Positions 49,125-58,993 are shown, numbered from the stretch's first letter. The stretch is DNA of 64,000 nt from Arthrobacter sp. StoSoilB20 (GCF_019977295.1 NZ_AP024651.1:3224001-3288000), one strand, 5' to 3'. Notes: a model not told the origin generated them from the sequence alone. Numbers and translations are program-made.

Positions 49125-50015
49125 TTAGCTTCGGGCCGAACGTGACCCTCGTCGCCCTGTGAGCACTGCCGCTATGACGCCCGCCACCAGGATGGCTCCG
49201 GAGATCAGGGCCGCGACCCCCACCCACTGACCAAAGCCGTTGCGCGCGGTGGTGAGGAACTCGTTCTTGAAGAGTTCTGCAACATCGTTGGCGCTGGCAA
49301 GATTTCCGACCATGCCACCGGCCATATCTGCACCCACGGACCAAAGCGCCGCCAAAGCCAGGCCGCCAAGCCCCAGGAAAGCCAACACCAGGGAGCGTCG
49401 TCGGGCAGCAACCAAAGCCAGGAGGGCAGAAACCAGCGCCCCGGCAGCAGCCACCCACCACAACGGTGCATAGGCTGCCACACGCTCCACAAGCTGCCGA
49501 TGTGAAGGTTCGCCCAGGGATTCGAGGCTCTCGGCGGGAACATCAAGACGGATGCGTGTCGCTTCGGCGAAATGGTCGCGAATCAGCCTGACAAGCGGCC
49601 CGATATCCAGGACGAGCGTCGTGGATGCAGCCGACCCGTCGCCAGGGGCCGCGGTCCCAAAGTTCAGCCTGTGGCTGCTCCGCACGGTTTCCTCCCAGGC
49701 CTGGGGATAATCGCTCCAGGACTGCATCCCCGTGGCCGCGTTCCGAAGTGCTCCGGCCGCAAGGGACTGAAGAGGTCCAGGCAGATCAACGGAAGACTCG
49801 AAGGTTCCAACCGCCGCGGCAGCCAGACGGTTCTGGAATTCGGGATCATTGCCCAGCCCGCCGGCAATCCGGACGAAACCCTCTTCTTTGACGATGTTTT
49901 GGTCCACCCAGGCCGCGGGGACAGCGACGGCTGTCAAAAGAACGGCGAGGATCACTCCCAATGCTGAAACAAATGTACGCAAGGTCATCCTCAGGGTCGT
50001 CGGCTGTGCCACCAT
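49125..50015 (-). CDS. Hypothetical membrane protein
   Basis: A 296-residue protein. An N-terminal helix (about 13-34) is followed by an extracytoplasmic domain (about 35-190), then two helices (about 195-240) and a last one (about 265-288). The pattern resembles uncharacterised actinobacterial membrane proteins; no domain name is certain. ATG 50015 (MVAQPT) is chosen; GTG 50030 is five codons upstream and TATCAT lies just before it. It is 24 bases upstream of ispH on the same strand and may share its promoter. Confidence 0.7.
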   Translation of the reverse strand: MVAQPTTLRMTLRTFVSALGVILAVLLTAVAVPAAWVDQNIVKEEGFVRIAGGLGNDPEFQNRLAAAAVGTFESSVDLPGPLQSLAAGALRNAATGMQSWSDYPQAWEETVRSSHRLNFGTAAPGDGSAASTTLVLDIGPLVRLIRDHFAEATRIRLDVPAESLESLGEPSHRQLVERVAAYAPLWWVAAAGALVSALLALVAARRRSLVLAFLGLGGLALAALWSVGADMAGGMVGNLASANDVAELFKNEFLTTARNGFGQWVGVAALISGAILVAGVIAAVLTGRRGSRSARS

Positions 50016-50166
50016 CCTAGGTCTGTCCACATGATAGGAAAAATGTCGGGGCGGGTTGGGAAGCTATGGATAGAGTTGGAAAGCGGCCGCCACCAAAGCC
50101 GCATCCCCGAGCAAGGACACATCATGCAGCAACAGACACGGAGACCGGAACGGGCACGGACCACGC

Positions 50167-51444
50167 ATGTCCGCTGAAGCCACACCCGAATCCACCTTGC
50201 CGGGAACAGCGGCTGAAACAAGCCCGGACAACCCGTGGCCGCTGCAACTGCTCTCCCGGAAGCTCAAAGCCCATATTGAAAGGGCACCCGCGGCGTGGAT
50301 CGAGGGGCAGGTCATTGAACTGAACCGCCGGGGCGGCAACGCTTTCCTGACCTTGCGGGACGTTGACGCCGAAATTTCCCTTCCTGCCTCGGTGTGGTCC
50401 ACGGTGCTTGATCGCCAAAAGGTCCCCCTCGAACGCGGTTCCCGCGTAGTTGCCTTGGTCAAGGCGGATTTCTGGGTCAAGACGGGCCGGCTGAACATGT
50501 CCGTCAAAGACATCCGCCCTGTGGGCCTGGGCGACTTGCTGGCCAGGATCGAGCGGCTCCGGCAGGCTCTGGCAGCCGAAGGACTGTTCGCCGACTCCCG
50601 TAAACGCAAGCTGCCCCTGCTCCCCCACCGGATCGGCCTCATCACGGGCCGCGACTCCGACGCCAAAAAGGACGTCCTGCGCAACGCCGCGCTGCGTTGG
50701 CCCGCGGTCGAGTTCGATGTCCGTGAGGTTGCCGTCCAAGGCAATACCGCCGTCGCCCAGATCATCGCGGCGTTAAAGAAGCTCGACGCCGACCCCCAGG
50801 TAGACGTCATTGTCATGGCACGCGGGGGCGGCGCGTTGGAAGACCTCCTTCCGTTCAGCAACGAGGACCTCATCCGTGCGGTCTCGGCGGCCACCACTCC
50901 GGTTGTCAGCGCGATCGGGCACGAAGCCGACCGCCCCATCCTTGACGACGTGGCGGACCTTCGGGCGTCGACGCCCACCGATGCCGCCAAGCGGATAGTT
51001 CCTGACGTGGCCGAGGAACTGGCCATGGTGAGGCAGGCAAGGGACCACTTGCGCCGGAGCATCGGCAGGATGGTGGACCGGGAATCGGACCGGCTGCAGT
51101 CATTGAAGTCACGGCCGGTGCTGGCCACCCCGGCCTCGATGGTGGACGCCCGGGCCGAAGACATCCATCGCCTGCAGCGCCGCTCCCATTCAGCCGTCAG
51201 CACTGCCGTTGCCCGCGCCCTGGACCAGGTCCATCACCTGCGCGCACAAGTCAGGGCCCTCTCCCCGCAAAAGACACTGGACCGTGGCTATGCCGTGGTC
51301 CAGATTGTTGGCGAGGACCAAGCCGGGCACACAGTGGTCAGCAGTCCTGAGGAAGCCCCTGAAGGAACCTCCCTGGCCATTCGAGTAGCCGAAGGTCGCT
51401 TCAGGGCAGTGTCCACAGGCCAAGGACACATCGTGGACCGTTGA
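50167..51444 (+). CDS. xseA: Exonuclease VII large subunit
   Basis: A 425-residue protein with an N-terminal OB-fold (about 22-115) and the catalytic domain (ITGRDSDAKKDVL and MARGGGALEDLLPFSNEDL motifs), followed by a long coiled coil. With several XseB subunits it degrades single-stranded DNA from both ends. The gene is divergent from the membrane protein gene and 42 bases ahead of xseB. Confidence 0.93.
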   Translation: MSAEATPESTLPGTAAETSPDNPWPLQLLSRKLKAHIERAPAAWIEGQVIELNRRGGNAFLTLRDVDAEISLPASVWSTVLDRQKVPLERGSRVVALVKADFWVKTGRLNMSVKDIRPVGLGDLLARIERLRQALAAEGLFADSRKRKLPLLPHRIGLITGRDSDAKKDVLRNAALRWPAVEFDVREVAVQGNTAVAQIIAALKKLDADPQVDVIVMARGGGALEDLLPFSNEDLIRAVSAATTPVVSAIGHEADRPILDDVADLRASTPTDAAKRIVPDVAEELAMVRQARDHLRRSIGRMVDRESDRLQSLKSRPVLATPASMVDARAEDIHRLQRRSHSAVSTAVARALDQVHHLRAQVRALSPQKTLDRGYAVVQIVGEDQAGHTVVSSPEEAPEGTSLAIRVAEGRFRAVSTGQGHIVDR

Positions 51445-51486
51445 TGAATCGGTCACCATCGTCACTACCGAACACAAAAGGACATC

Positions 51487-51738
51487 ATGACCGAGAACAA
51501 CTCATCCGCATCTTCACCGGAATCCTTGGATTCCTTGAGCTACGAGGAAGCACGCGAACAGCTCATGGGCGTTGTTAGCCGCCTGGAAGCCGGAGGTGCC
51601 AGCCTGGAAGAATCCCTGGCACTCTGGGAAAGGGGCGAAGCCCTGGCCAAACGCTGCGAGGACTGGCTGGAAGGCGCCCGCAAACGCCTGGCCACAGCCC
51701 GGGACGCAAGCAACGACGCCGGTGCTGCCGCCCAGTAA
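51487..51738 (+). CDS. xseB: Exonuclease VII small subunit
   Basis: An 83-residue helical protein with the family core [21 protein letters not shown] and [19 protein letters not shown]. It binds the coiled coil of XseA. AAAAGGA lies upstream of ATG 51487. A tract of 19-bp imperfect tandem repeats begins seven bases after the stop. Confidence 0.92.
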   Translation: MTENNSSASSPESLDSLSYEEAREQLMGVVSRLEAGGASLEESLALWERGEALAKRCEDWLEGARKRLATARDASNDAGAAAQ

Positions 51739-51745
51739 CGCGCAC

Positions 51746-51857
51746 TAACGTCCAAGCAGCGGAGTAACGCCCAGCCGCGTAGCAGCGTCCAAGCCGCGCA
51801 GCAACGTCCAAGCCGCGCAGCAACGTCCAAGCAGCGCACTAACGCCAAGCCGCGCAG
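51746..51857. repeat. Six imperfect tandem repeats of 18-19 bp after xseB
   Basis: Units such as CAACGTCCAAGCCGCGCAG follow one another without spacer (lengths 19, 18, 19, 19, 19, 18). Two of the central copies differ at one base only. It fills most of the gap between xseB and the convergent PPK2 gene. Confidence 0.88.
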
Positions 51858-51883
51858 CACCGGGCAGCCCTCGGAGGGGAGTC

Positions 51884-52741
51884 CTAGGAATCCACCACCA
51901 GTGCGCGTTCGGCTGCTACGTCGAACCCGGCCTTTGGCCAGTCCAGCTGGAGGCGTTCAAGGGCATCGATCAGCAACTGTTGCACAGCGATGCGTGCGTA
52001 CCACTTCTTGTTGGCCGGGACCACGTGCCAGGGCGCTATGTCCGTTGACGTCTTCTCGAACGCCACGCTGTAGGCATCCATGTAGTCGTCCCAGAACGCG
52101 CGTTCGGCCAAATCTCCACTGCTGTACTTCCAGTGCTTGCTGGGGTCATCCAAGCGCGCTATCAGCCGCTCTTTTTGCTCGTCTTTGCTGATGTTGAGCA
52201 TGACTTTGACGATGGTGGTGCCCTGGTCCGCGAGCCGGGCCTCGAAGTCGTTGATGGCGGCGTAGCGGCGTTCCAGCTCCGCAGCGTCGGCCCATCCGTG
52301 CACCCGATGGATCAGGACATCCTCGTAATGCGAACGGTCGAAAACTCCCACCATCCCGGCAGCGGGAGCTTCCTTTTCGATCCGCCACAGGAAGTCATGG
52401 GATTTTTCCTCGTCAGTGGGAGCCTTGAAGGCGCGCAGTTGAACACCCTGCGGGTCCATGGCGCCGACTACGTGGCTGACGATGCCGCCCTTGCCTGCCG
52501 TATCCATGGCCTGCAGGATCAGCAGCAGCCTCTTGGTGCTCCCGAACCGGCCTTGGGCAAAGAGCTTCTCCTGCAGTTCTGCCAGCCGTGCGTCCTGGGC
52601 TCCCAGCAAGGCCTTGCCATCAGCTTTCGCGCCCGGATATCCGGGGGTGGAGCCAGGGTCCACACTGGCGAGCGTGAATCCTGGCCCGACCCTCAATACC
52701 TCAGCAGGACTCTTGGCAAACTCAACTGCAGCCACCGGCAT
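51884..52741 (-). CDS. Polyphosphate kinase 2 family phosphotransferase
   Basis: A 285-residue PPK2-family enzyme, which moves phosphate between polyphosphate and nucleotides. Walker A is QAMDTAGKGG (about 85-95), Walker B FDRSHYEDVL (about 145), and the lid region contains RLDDPSKHWKYSSGDLAER. The nucleotide type (AMP, ADP or GDP) cannot be decided by eye. It is the one-domain form of normal length. It is transcribed toward the repeat tract after xseB. Confidence 0.9.
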   Translation of the reverse strand: MPVAAVEFAKSPAEVLRVGPGFTLASVDPGSTPGYPGAKADGKALLGAQDARLAELQEKLFAQGRFGSTKRLLLILQAMDTAGKGGIVSHVVGAMDPQGVQLRAFKAPTDEEKSHDFLWRIEKEAPAAGMVGVFDRSHYEDVLIHRVHGWADAAELERRYAAINDFEARLADQGTTIVKVMLNISKDEQKERLIARLDDPSKHWKYSSGDLAERAFWDDYMDAYSVAFEKTSTDIAPWHVVPANKKWYARIAVQQLLIDALERLQLDWPKAGFDVAAERALVVDS

Positions 52742-52788
52742 GCCTTTCCGCAGGGCCGCGCCCTCGTGGAACGGCCATGGACCTCAGG

Positions 52789-54009
52789 CTAGTTCCCCGG
52801 GTACCTCGACAGGAAGTCCGCCATGCGGCCAATGGCCTCTTCAATGTCCTTGACGTTGGGCAGGGTGACCATTCGGAAGTGGTCCGGGCGCACCCAGTTG
52901 AAGGCCCGTCCGTGGGAAACCAGGATTTTCTGTTCCTTCAAGAGGTCGAGGACAAATTTCTCGTCATCGCGGATGTGGTAGACCTCGGGGTCCAGCTTCG
53001 GAAACAGATACAGGGCGCCCCTGGCCTGTTGGGTGCTCACTCCGGGAATGGCATTCAGGAGGTCATAGGCCTTGTTGCGCTGTTCCAGCAGCCTGCCGCC
53101 GGGCAGGATGAGGTCGTTGATGCTCTGGTACCCGCCCAGGGCAGTCTGGATGGCGTGCTGCGCGGGAACGTTGGCACACAAGCGCATGTTGGCCAGCAGG
53201 TTGATGCCTTCGAGGTAGTCCGCAGCGTCCTTCTTCGGCCCTGAGATGGCCATCCAACCGGCCCGGTAGCCACAGACGCGGTAGGCCTTGGAGAGCCCGC
53301 TGAATGTCAGGCACAGGACATCGTCGCCGGTGAGGCCGGCCAGGTTGATGTGGACGGCGTCCTCGTAAAGGATTTTCTCGTAGATTTCGTCGGCGAAGAG
53401 GACCAGTCCGTGTTTCTCTGCGAGGGCGACGATCTTCTTGAGTGTCTCTTCCGGGTACACGGCGCCGGTGGGATTGTTGGGGTTGATCACCACGATGCCC
53501 TTGGTTCGCGGCGTGATTTTGGCTTCCATATCCTCAAGATCGGGCTGCCAGCCGGAATCCTCGTCACAGAGGTAGTGCACCGGGCGGCCACCGGCCAAGG
53601 CTACGGAAGCTGTCCACAAGGGGTAGTCCGGGGTGGGAATCAGGACCTCGTCGCCATCTTCAAGAAGGGCCATGAGGGACATGGTGATAAGTTCGCTGAC
53701 CCCGTTGCCGAGGTAGATGTCATCTACGTGGATGTTCTGGATGCCACGGGTCTGGTAGTACTGCGAGACTGCGGTCCGGGCCGAGAAAATTCCGCGGGAA
53801 TCGCTGTAACCCTGGGCATTGGGAAGGTGGCGGATCATGTCCACCAAAATGGCGTCAGGCGCTTCAAAACCAAACGGGGCTGGGTTTCCGATGTTCAGTT
53901 TGAGGATCCTGTGACCCTCCGCCTCCATCTGCTGGGCGGCCTGAAGAATCGGTCCACGGATGTCGTAGAGGACATTATGAAGTTTGGTGGACTGCTTGAA
54001 TTTCGCCAT
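52789..54009 (-). CDS. Pyridoxal-phosphate aminotransferase, AlaA-like
   Basis: A 406-residue class I aminotransferase. The start MAKFKQSTKLHNVLYDIRGP, the NPNNPTGAVY loop, FADEIYEKILYED and the PLP lysine in TFSGLSKAYRVCGYR match glutamate-pyruvate aminotransferases of the AlaA type. Alanine synthesis from pyruvate and glutamate is the expected role. It stands alone, 47 bases from the PPK2 gene. Confidence 0.9.
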   Translation of the reverse strand: MAKFKQSTKLHNVLYDIRGPILQAAQQMEAEGHRILKLNIGNPAPFGFEAPDAILVDMIRHLPNAQGYSDSRGIFSARTAVSQYYQTRGIQNIHVDDIYLGNGVSELITMSLMALLEDGDEVLIPTPDYPLWTASVALAGGRPVHYLCDEDSGWQPDLEDMEAKITPRTKGIVVINPNNPTGAVYPEETLKKIVALAEKHGLVLFADEIYEKILYEDAVHINLAGLTGDDVLCLTFSGLSKAYRVCGYRAGWMAISGPKKDAADYLEGINLLANMRLCANVPAQHAIQTALGGYQSINDLILPGGRLLEQRNKAYDLLNAIPGVSTQQARGALYLFPKLDPEVYHIRDDEKFVLDLLKEQKILVSHGRAFNWVRPDHFRMVTLPNVKDIEEAIGRMADFLSRYPGN

Positions 54010-54066
54010 TCCTCAAATATGCCACACGGGTGATGCACTTCAGTTGAGACTTAACTCACACATACG

Positions 54067-54110
54067 ACGACGGCGGTGACGGGCCCGCACGGGTCCGTCA
54101 CCGCCGTCGT
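54067..54110 (-). terminator. Terminator of the osmolyte ABC operon
   Basis: Perfect 16-bp arms (ACGACGGCGGTGACGG and complement) with an inner stem. It lies just after the stop of the binding-protein gene. Confidence 0.8.
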
Positions 54111-54129
54111 GCACGGTATTGAAAAGGCG

Positions 54130-55086
54130 TTACTTAACGATGCCCTTGTCCTTGAGCCACGCAGCGGCGGCATCCTTGGGAGCCTGCTTCTGGTCACCGC
54201 TGACCGCGCGGTTGAGGTTGATCAGGTCATCGGTGGTGAGGATCTTGGAGACGTTGTTGAGCGCTTCCTTGGCCTTGTCCGTCATCTTGTCCTCCTTGAC
54301 CAGCGGCAGGACCTGCTGGGCTTTGAAGTTGTTCTTGGGATCCTCAAGAACAACGAGGTCGTTGTCGACGATGGACGGGGTGGTGGTGTAGATATCGGCC
54401 ACCTGGACCTTGTCCTCAAGCAGCGCCTGCAGGGTCAGGTTGCCACCGCCGTCGCTGAACGGCTGCAGTCCCTTGAGCTCGCAGTTGTAGTTCTTCTTCA
54501 GCCCCGGGAAGCCGTACGAGCGCGTCTCGAACGTGGCCGGAGCTGCCATGGTGAAGTCCTTGCACACCTTGGCCAGGTCCTCGATGGACTTCAACTGGTA
54601 CTTCTCGGCCGTCGCCTTGGTCACTACCATGGCGTCCTTGTCCTCGGCCTTGGAAGCATCCAGCACTGCCAAGCCGTCCGGAAGTTTGCCGGGAAGGGCC
54701 TTGTAGACGTCCTCGGCTGATACTTCCGCTGCCTCGGTATCCACAAAGGAGAGGAGGTTGCCGGAGTAGTCCGGGACGAGGTCCACGGAGCCGTCCTGGA
54801 CAGCCTTGAAGTAGATCTCACGGGAGCCGATGTTGGGCTTGGACGTGGCAGTGAGTCCTGCCGCGTTGAGGGCGCCAACATAGATCTCGGCGATGACCTG
54901 GCTTTCCGGGAAGTCAGCCGATCCAACCACCAGCGAGCCACCGGCAGCGGAACCGCCCGAAGCCGAAGTGGACGGTGTGGCCAACGGGCTGCCGCCACAT
55001 GCGCTCAACGCAAGGGCCACACCCAGTCCGGCTGCGAGGCCGCCGAGACCACGGCGCGTAAGGGTCATGGGGACGGGGTTCTTCAT
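54130..55086 (-). CDS. Osmolyte ABC importer substrate-binding lipoprotein (OpuAC/ProX type)
   Basis: A 318-residue receptor. A signal peptide ends at the lipobox ALALSAC (about C30), and the OpuAC domain follows (VVGSADFPESQVIAEIYVGAL near 51-72). The family binds glycine betaine, choline, carnitine or related compounds. The start overlaps the upstream permease stop (ATGA). It is the last of four genes and is followed by a strong terminator. Confidence 0.9.
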   Translation of the reverse strand: MKNPVPMTLTRRGLGGLAAGLGVALALSACGGSPLATPSTSASGGSAAGGSLVVGSADFPESQVIAEIYVGALNAAGLTATSKPNIGSREIYFKAVQDGSVDLVPDYSGNLLSFVDTEAAEVSAEDVYKALPGKLPDGLAVLDASKAEDKDAMVVTKATAEKYQLKSIEDLAKVCKDFTMAAPATFETRSYGFPGLKKNYNCELKGLQPFSDGGGNLTLQALLEDKVQVADIYTTTPSIVDNDLVVLEDPKNNFKAQQVLPLVKEDKMTDKAKEALNNVSKILTTDDLINLNRAVSGDQKQAPKDAAAAWLKDKGIVK

Positions 55087-55826
55087 GGTGTACCTCCTTG
55101 AACGGCAGCCCCGGCTGGAGCCGCGGCTGTGAGATCGTCGGCTGCCTTGTGGCTGCCGTTTGAGTCGAGGGTAAGGCCCGGGGAGAGGACCAGCCGTTGC
55201 ACGCCGGCGAGGATCAGGTCCACCGCGATGGCCAGGCCGGCGATGAGCAGGGAACCGCCAAGCATCCTGGGGAAATCCTGCAGGACGAGTCCGTCAAACA
55301 AATAGCGGCCCAGCCCGCCGAGGGGCAGGTAAGCCACCACGGAAACGGTTGCGATGACCTGCAACACCGCAGTACGGATTCCGCCGAACATGACTTGCAG
55401 GCCGTTGGGAAGTTCCACGCGGAAGAGGATCTGCAGCTCGGTCATGCCCATGGCCCTGGCAGCATCCACCACCGTGGCGTCCACACTGGAAATACCGGCG
55501 TAAGTACCTGCAAGCAGCGGCGGGACTGTGAGGATCACGAGCGCCCACACCGGTGGCATCAAACCGCTGCCGGCGAGCAACGCAAACAGCACCAGCAACC
55601 CGAGCGTGGGGAGCGCCCGGAGCGCACCGGCCACGGCAACAGCGACCACGCGTCCACGGCCTGTGTGCCCGATGAAGAGACCGATGGGGACGGCGATGGC
55701 GGCCGCAATGAGGAGGACCAGTGCGCTGTACTGGAGATGTTCCAGGACGCGGGTGGGAATGCCACCGCTGCCGGTCCAGTGCTTGGGGTCAATGAGCCAG
55801 GCAATCGTCTCGGCAAAGATATTCAT
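55083..55826 (-). CDS. Osmolyte ABC importer permease (second)
   Basis: A 247-residue permease with about six helices. It has the EAA loop at about 130-150 (ARAMGMTELQILFRVELP) and a short cytoplasmic tail. Start and stop overlap its neighbours by four bases. With the preceding permease it forms a heterodimeric channel, as in OpuB/OpuC systems. Confidence 0.9.
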   Translation of the reverse strand: MNIFAETIAWLIDPKHWTGSGGIPTRVLEHLQYSALVLLIAAAIAVPIGLFIGHTGRGRVVAVAVAGALRALPTLGLLVLFALLAGSGLMPPVWALVILTVPPLLAGTYAGISSVDATVVDAARAMGMTELQILFRVELPNGLQVMFGGIRTAVLQVIATVSVVAYLPLGGLGRYLFDGLVLQDFPRMLGGSLLIAGLAIAVDLILAGVQRLVLSPGLTLDSNGSHKAADDLTAAAPAGAAVQGGTP

Positions 55827-56563
55827 GCGGACGCCCCCGGATCCGGGCGGAGGCCCGACTTCGCCACGCGGGGTCCGGCCTTGGGCTCAGTGAGCAGGGT
55901 GTTGGCGTCGGTGCGGGAGGACTGTCCACCGGCTGCGCGGGTCCAGGGAGTCAGAAGCCTTTCCAGAACCACCAGCACCGCATCCATCAGCAGTGCCAGC
56001 ACCAGAATGGCAATGATGCCCACCACTACCTCGGTGACGAACGTCCGCTGCAGCCCGTCGGTGAAAAGGACGCCGAGATTTCCCACGCCCAGCAGCGCCG
56101 CGACGCTGACCAGCGAAATGTTGCTGACCGAGACCACCCGGAGTCCGGCAAACAGCACCGGCAGCGACAACGGCAGGTCCACCTGGAAGAAGCGCGCCAG
56201 GGGTTTGAAGCCCATGGCCACGGCTGCATTCCGGAGGTCGTCGTCCACCGAATCAAAGGCGTCCATCGCTGCACGGACCAGCAGGGCTACGGCGTAAATC
56301 GTCAAGGCCACCACCACGTTCAGGGGGTCCAGGATCCGGGTGCCCAGGATGGTGGGAAGGATGATGAACAAAGCCAGGGAAGGAATCGTGTACAGCAGCG
56401 AGGTGGCAGTAGCCACTACGGAGCGGAGCGTGCTGTTGGCCCGGGCCAGCTGGGCCAACGGGATGGAAATCAGGAGGCCAAGGACCATGGGAATGATGGC
56501 GAGCACCATATGCTGCCCAGCCAACCCGAAAACCAGGCCGGTATTGCCGAGGAACCACTCCAT
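55823..56563 (-). CDS. Osmolyte ABC importer permease (first)
   Basis: A 246-residue permease with a BPD_transp core. The EAA loop lies near 109-130 (LRNAAVAMGFKPLARFFQVDLP). The ATG overlaps the ATPase stop by one base. The C-terminal 40 residues are a charged tail. Confidence 0.9.
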   Translation of the reverse strand: MEWFLGNTGLVFGLAGQHMVLAIIPMVLGLLISIPLAQLARANSTLRSVVATATSLLYTIPSLALFIILPTILGTRILDPLNVVVALTIYAVALLVRAAMDAFDSVDDDLRNAAVAMGFKPLARFFQVDLPLSLPVLFAGLRVVSVSNISLVSVAALLGVGNLGVLFTDGLQRTFVTEVVVGIIAILVLALLMDAVLVVLERLLTPWTRAAGGQSSRTDANTLLTEPKAGPRVAKSGLRPDPGASA

Positions 56564-57657
56564 CAGGTGGCGTCCTCCCTGTGGTGCCGGACTTCTTCAA
56601 TGAGGGCCAGGACTTCGGGCGCCTTCAGGACTCCGGCAACGCGGCCGTCGTCGTCCACTGCTACGCCAAGACCCGACGGCGAGGACAACGCCGCGTCCAG
56701 GGCGCGGCGCAGGGTGTCTCCCTTGCGGAACAACGAACCGCCCGGGATCAAACCCGCGCCGTCACGCGGAGAGGACCATCCCAGCGGGCGGGAGTCGGCG
56801 TCCACTACCAAGGCCCACTCCCCCGATGCCCGGCCCGCCTGATGACCAGCCGAAGGGCTGACCATGGTTACCGGGTGCAGGGTGACGGCATCGGCTGTAT
56901 TGAAAGCAAGGTGCCTGAAGCCGCGGTCGCGCCCGACGAAGGATGCGACGAAGTCGTTGGCCGGCGCCCGAAGGATTTCTTCCGGCGCAGCATATTGAGC
57001 CAGTTTTCCTCCCACGGCGAAGACGGCAACTTTATCGCCAAGAACAGTTGCCTCATCGATGTCGTGGGTGACAAAGACGATGGTTTTAGCCAGTTCCCGT
57101 TGCAGGCGAAGGAGCTCCTGCTGAAGTTCGTCACGGACCACTGGATCAACCGCGCTGAAGGGTTCATCCATCAGCAGGACGGGTGGATCAGCAGCGAGCG
57201 CCCGGGCAACCCCGACGCGCTGCTGCTGGCCACCTGAGAGCTGGGACGGGTAGCGCTTGCCAAGAACCGAAGCCAGCCCCACGACGTCGAGCAATTCCTC
57301 TGCGCGTTTGCGCGCATCGGACTTGGATACCCCGTTGAGCCGCGGGACTGTAGCGATGTTATCCAGCACCGACCGGTGCGGCAGCAGGCCCGATGACTGC
57401 ATGACGTAGCCCATGGAGCGGCGTAGCTCCGGGGCGGGAACCTGCGAAACGTCCTTGCCCCCAACGGTGATGGTTCCGCTGGTTGGCTCCACCATCCGGT
57501 TGATCATGCGCAGGGATGTGGTCTTGCCGCAGCCCGAAGGGCCAACAAACACGGTGATGGAGCCTTTGTCGATGGACATGCTGAGAGCGTCCACGGCCGG
57601 CTGCCCACCCTGGTATTGCTTGGTGACGCTCTTGAACTCAATCATGGCTTCGGCCAT
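56563..57657 (-). CDS. Osmolyte ABC importer ATP-binding protein with CBS-like C-terminus (ProV/OpuCA type)
   Basis: A 364-residue ABC ATPase. Walker A is GPSGCGKTT (about 38-46), the signature [10 protein letters not shown] and Walker B VLLMDEPFSAVDP. The last 90 residues look like one partly preserved CBS unit (GVAVDDDGRVAGVLKAPEVL), which in OpuA-type importers senses ionic strength. ATG 57657 is used; ATG 57645 is the alternative. First gene of the operon; its promoter lies in the 150-base gap to rsgA. Confidence 0.9.
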   Translation of the reverse strand: MAEAMIEFKSVTKQYQGGQPAVDALSMSIDKGSITVFVGPSGCGKTTSLRMINRMVEPTSGTITVGGKDVSQVPAPELRRSMGYVMQSSGLLPHRSVLDNIATVPRLNGVSKSDARKRAEELLDVVGLASVLGKRYPSQLSGGQQQRVGVARALAADPPVLLMDEPFSAVDPVVRDELQQELLRLQRELAKTIVFVTHDIDEATVLGDKVAVFAVGGKLAQYAAPEEILRAPANDFVASFVGRDRGFRHLAFNTADAVTLHPVTMVSPSAGHQAGRASGEWALVVDADSRPLGWSSPRDGAGLIPGGSLFRKGDTLRRALDAALSSPSGLGVAVDDDGRVAGVLKAPEVLALIEEVRHHREDAT

Positions 57658-57811
57658 ACCCGGGCTTACCTATCTGTGGTGGAGAACATCGGTAGAGCCA
57701 CATGATCATATGCACTCTTATTACTTGGCTGCAAAGCAATCTTCACCCAGCGTAGCCAGCACCACCGACGATGTCAGCGCCGCCACGAGTTCTGTAATGA
57801 ATCGGCAATGT

Positions 57812-58993
57812 TCATCGCTTCCGCCGTTTGCCTGCTTTGCCTCCCCGTGCCTCAGCTTGGTCGTGCCTGTACCTTTCCGCCGCGCGCTGGCCGCGGTCCG
57901 CCGACATGACCTTTTGGTGCCATTCGCGCTGGTACGCACGCCGGGCTGCTGCGTCGTGTTTCCGGGCCAGCGCAGCCAACTCACGTTGCAGTTTCTGGTA
58001 GCTGGCCCAACGCCGGGGATCCAGTGTTTCCTCCGCCAGCGCCTCCTGGACCGCGCAGCCCGGCTCCGCTTGGTGGGCACAGTCGCCGAAGCGGCATTGG
58101 GCGAAGAGAGTTTCAAGATCGCCGAACATCTCCTCCATGCCCTCGTCCGCGTCAAAGAGTCCAAAACCACGGACGCCCGGGGTATCCATCAGCACCGCAC
58201 CGCCGGGCAGTGGCACCAGTTCACGTGAGGTTGTGGTGTGTTTGCCCTTGCCGTCACCTGCCCGGACCGCACCGGTTTGCTGGACCTCATGGCCGGCAAG
58301 GGCATTGATGAGCGTTGATTTTCCTGCACCGGAAGGACCCAACAGGACAAGGGTTGCACCAGTGGGTATGTGTTGCAGGAGTTCATCGAGCCCGTCCCCT
58401 TGCTCTGCAGAAGTGGTCACCACCTCCACTCCTGCAGCCTGCAGAATGACCTCCCCCACGACGTCGTCAGCCAGATCGGCCAGGTCGGCTTTGGTGATGA
58501 CCACCAGCGGCGTAGCACCGGAATCCCACGCCGCAACCAACGTCCGCTCAAGACGGTTGTGGGTCAGGGGACGGTCCACCGGCACCACTACGGCCACAAT
58601 GTCGATGTTGCTGCCAAGGACCTGTTCCTCGGAGGAGGCCTCAAAGGCGCGTTTCCGGCTCAGCGCCGACTGCCGGGGAAGAACCTCGACGACGGCAGGC
58701 TCACCCGCGGTGTTATGGCCCAGCCAGACCCAGTCACCGGTAGCAGGTACCGGACCCTGTGTTGGATAGGGCAAGTGCAGCAGACCGTCGGCCGACGCTA
58801 CGAGCACCCGGTTGCGGTCCAGGCGCACAATACGGCCCGGGCTGGAGTTTTCCTGCTGTTCCGGTGGAGTGTGGACGCGGAAGAGCTCCGCGGTTTTATC
58901 GGTGTAGCCGTACTCTACTGGTCCCCTGGCGGGACGTTGCTTGGTTGATGCCGGGCTGAAAGATGGGTCGCTTATTGAAGCGTAAGTTTTCAA
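57812..58993 (-). CDS. rsgA: Ribosome small-subunit-dependent GTPase A
   Basis: A 393-residue circularly permuted GTPase. An N-terminal OB-fold (about 55-130) is followed by G4 VITKADLAD, G1 GPSGAGKSTLINAL and G3 DTPGVRGFGLF, in that permuted order. A C-terminal zinc knuckle (CRFGDCAHQAEPGC) follows. It assists late 30S ribosome assembly. The extreme C-terminus is very basic. Confidence 0.93.
   Translation of the reverse strand: MKTYASISDPSFSPASTKQRPARGPVEYGYTDKTAELFRVHTPPEQQENSSPGRIVRLDRNRVLVASADGLLHLPYPTQGPVPATGDWVWLGHNTAGEPAVVEVLPRQSALSRKRAFEASSEEQVLGSNIDIVAVVVPVDRPLTHNRLERTLVAAWDSGATPLVVITKADLADLADDVVGEVILQAAGVEVVTTSAEQGDGLDELLQHIPTGATLVLLGPSGAGKSTLINALAGHEVQQTGAVRAGDGKGKHTTTSRELVPLPGGAVLMDTPGVRGFGLFDADEGMEEMFGDLETLFAQCRFGDCAHQAEPGCAVQEALAEETLDPRRWASYQKLQRELAALARKHDAAARRAYQREWHQKVMSADRGQRAAERYRHDQAEARGGKAGKRRKR

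Noticed and set aside
51746..51857. A CRISPR array
   Set aside because: The units are contiguous, with no variable spacers, and no cas genes are present.
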